Assembly (NCBI GenBank): GCA_022605955.1
Contig: JAKCOZ010000005.1
Span: 43,762,950-43,826,949 of the forward strand
Length of the DNA stretch: 64,000 bases
Source: Rallus limicola
Lineage: Eukaryota; Chordata; Aves; Gruiformes; Rallidae
Direction: 5' to 3'
Numbering within the stretch: position 1 is the first letter of the stretch; every line of letters starts with the position of its first letter. Positions 39,306-64,000 of the stretch are shown here, piece by piece. Under the pieces are notes generated by a model. The model made no database searches and was not told the origin of the DNA. It was given only the letters and a program-made list of their open reading frames with translations. The position numbers and the translations under genes were made by a program.

Positions 39306-39313
39306 TGCAGCAT
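39306..39313 (-). promoter_or_regulatory. miR-103/107 8-mer seed match, proximal 3' UTR
   Basis: The plus strand TGCAGCAT gives ATGCTGCA in mRNA, an 8-mer about 1.07 kb after the stop codon. It would be kept in most shortened UTR isoforms, unlike the distal pair. Confidence 0.45.
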
Positions 39314-39850
39314 ATTTTAGGTGTGATATGTCTAAGGTTATTTTGTTAGAGTGACAGTTTGCACCGTGCAATTATTCATTACTGTTTCCAGTATCAGAAC
39401 TATCTAGCTTGCAGGTTTGTGTAAAATTGGAATTTTTGCCAAAGACCATATTTTATTTATGGTATAAAAAAAACTGTAGACTAACCACCTCCTCAATTGT
39501 TAAAAATAACCTAATTACATATATATGAATACAATTTCTATTATAATCCTGTAATAAGTCACAGCTATAGTAATGAGTTGTACTGTAAATATAGAGCTGT
39601 ATCATTGTAAAATGCATAACAAAATTAAGGGAATGTAAAACAGTTTGTTCCAAAAAAGATCAGAAATTAAAGATTATCAATGAGGGTTTATTTATTTTTA
39701 AGGCAAGAACCTTTTTTTTATGCAAGACTGTGGCATAAGGAAACGGAAGTTTCATTCTACCAGTACGCCAGCCATTTTAATTAAAATCTGTCCCTAACAA
39801 ATAAGTGCAATAATGATTGGGAATGCCATCTTAATGTAAAAAGATGACAT

Positions 39851-39890
39851 GGAGAGAAAAAAAAAAAAAAGAAAAAGAAAAAAAAAAGAA
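39851..39890 (-). repeat. Second U-rich tract in DICER1 3' UTR
   Basis: The plus strand is A14 then GA-interrupted A runs. In mRNA sense it is about 40 nt of nearly pure U, half a kilobase after the stop codon. Confidence 0.6.
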
Positions 39891-40345
39891 TACTGGCACA
39901 CTTATTCTTTCCTATACCAAATCATCCAGTACAGTTTATCAACTGCTTTATGACTGGCACTAGTGCACAGATTGAAGAATTTCAAGATTACTATATATAA
40001 ATCTAGCAACTGCATTAGGCATAAGCTCCCTGGCCTTCTAACACTAAGCAAAGCTGTACTGACAATAAAAGTAAACCAAAGAGACCTGACAACAATTATT
40101 CTGAACACTTGCTAAATGTCATCATTAAAGCACTCTTGTGATTAAACAAAGCAGAAGTGAGGAAAGAAGACAAGATTGTGTTTGCGCAAAAAACTATAAC
40201 TACAGTTAGTTCCAAAATTTTATACAAGTTAAATGCTTTGTTATCTATTCTGTTACCAAACAAACTTTAAATTCTGTCTTCCAATTTGTTCCTCTCAACA
40301 TCAACGTTTTTAAAAATTTGCTTTATTTGTATGTTGGTTTTTTTA

Positions 40346-40355
40346 CCCCCCCCCC
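40346..40355 (-). repeat. G10 homopolymer 25 nt after the DICER1 stop codon
   Basis: The plus strand has C10, so the transcript has ten G in a row, flanked by AAAAT and TAAAAAAA. Homopolymer length may be unreliable in sequencing. Confidence 0.7.
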
Positions 40356-40380
40356 ATTTTATTTACTTCTAAGAGGAGTC

Positions 40381-64000
<23,620 letters not shown>

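Larger units (their letters stand above)
35728..40380 (-). other. DICER1: DICER1 3' UTR, about 4.65 kb, unspliced
   Basis: AT-rich, repeat-poor DNA from the stop codon to the AATAAA at 35743-35748. Its length is close to that of the long mammalian DICER1 3' UTR. I see no CR1 in it. It holds a G10 run 25 nt after the stop, two long U-rich tracts (in mRNA sense), several internal AATAAA hexamers (for example opposite 36119-36124 and 35902-35907) that could allow shorter isoforms, and five miR-103/107 seed matches. The end is inferred from the poly(A) signal and the U/GU-rich element just beyond it, not from a transcript. Confidence 0.85.

Overview
The window looks like bird nuclear DNA. Three CR1 LINE copies (the dominant avian retroposon, one with the ATTCTGTG-type 3' tail), low density of other repeats, multi-exon genes with GT-AG introns, and a protein very close to vertebrate DICER1 all point that way. 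I cannot fix the species from the sequence; a galliform such as chicken would fit.

Layout. (1) Positions 1 to about 35,720 hold no gene that I can support. The stretch carries microsatellites, a 73-bp tandem duplication, old amniote interspersed or palindromic repeat remnants and one minus-strand CR1 3' end. Several unique, CpG-retaining, homeodomain-motif-rich segments look like conserved regulatory DNA. In mammals the 3' side of DICER1 faces the gene-poor interval towards GSC, so this is probably the same desert (inference). (2) From about 35,728 to 40,380 lies the single-block 3' UTR of DICER1 on the minus strand, about 4.65 kb, ending at an AATAAA signal. It carries seed matches for miR-103/107 and miR-15/16. 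(3) From 40,381 to 63,461 lie the last 18 coding exons of DICER1 (minus strand; 4,257 coding bases, 1,418 residues plus stop). They start in the C-terminal helicase lobe and run through DUF283, platform/PAZ, RNase IIIa, RNase IIIb and the dsRNA-binding domain. Every splice phase agrees and all four acidic catalytic pairs are intact. The 5' exons (DExD helicase half, promoter) lie beyond position 64,000.

The points most worth a second look are: a GC-AG intron whose cryptic GT donor 4 nt downstream would give an immediate stop; a second 4-nt tandem donor that also leads to a stop; four let-7 seed sites inside DICER1 coding exons, one almost fully complementary to let-7 with its only central mismatch at the slicing position; and two CR1 insertions in introns, both antisense to DICER1. 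I see no novel gene system. The window is essentially one highly conserved RNA-silencing gene and its flanking regulatory desert.
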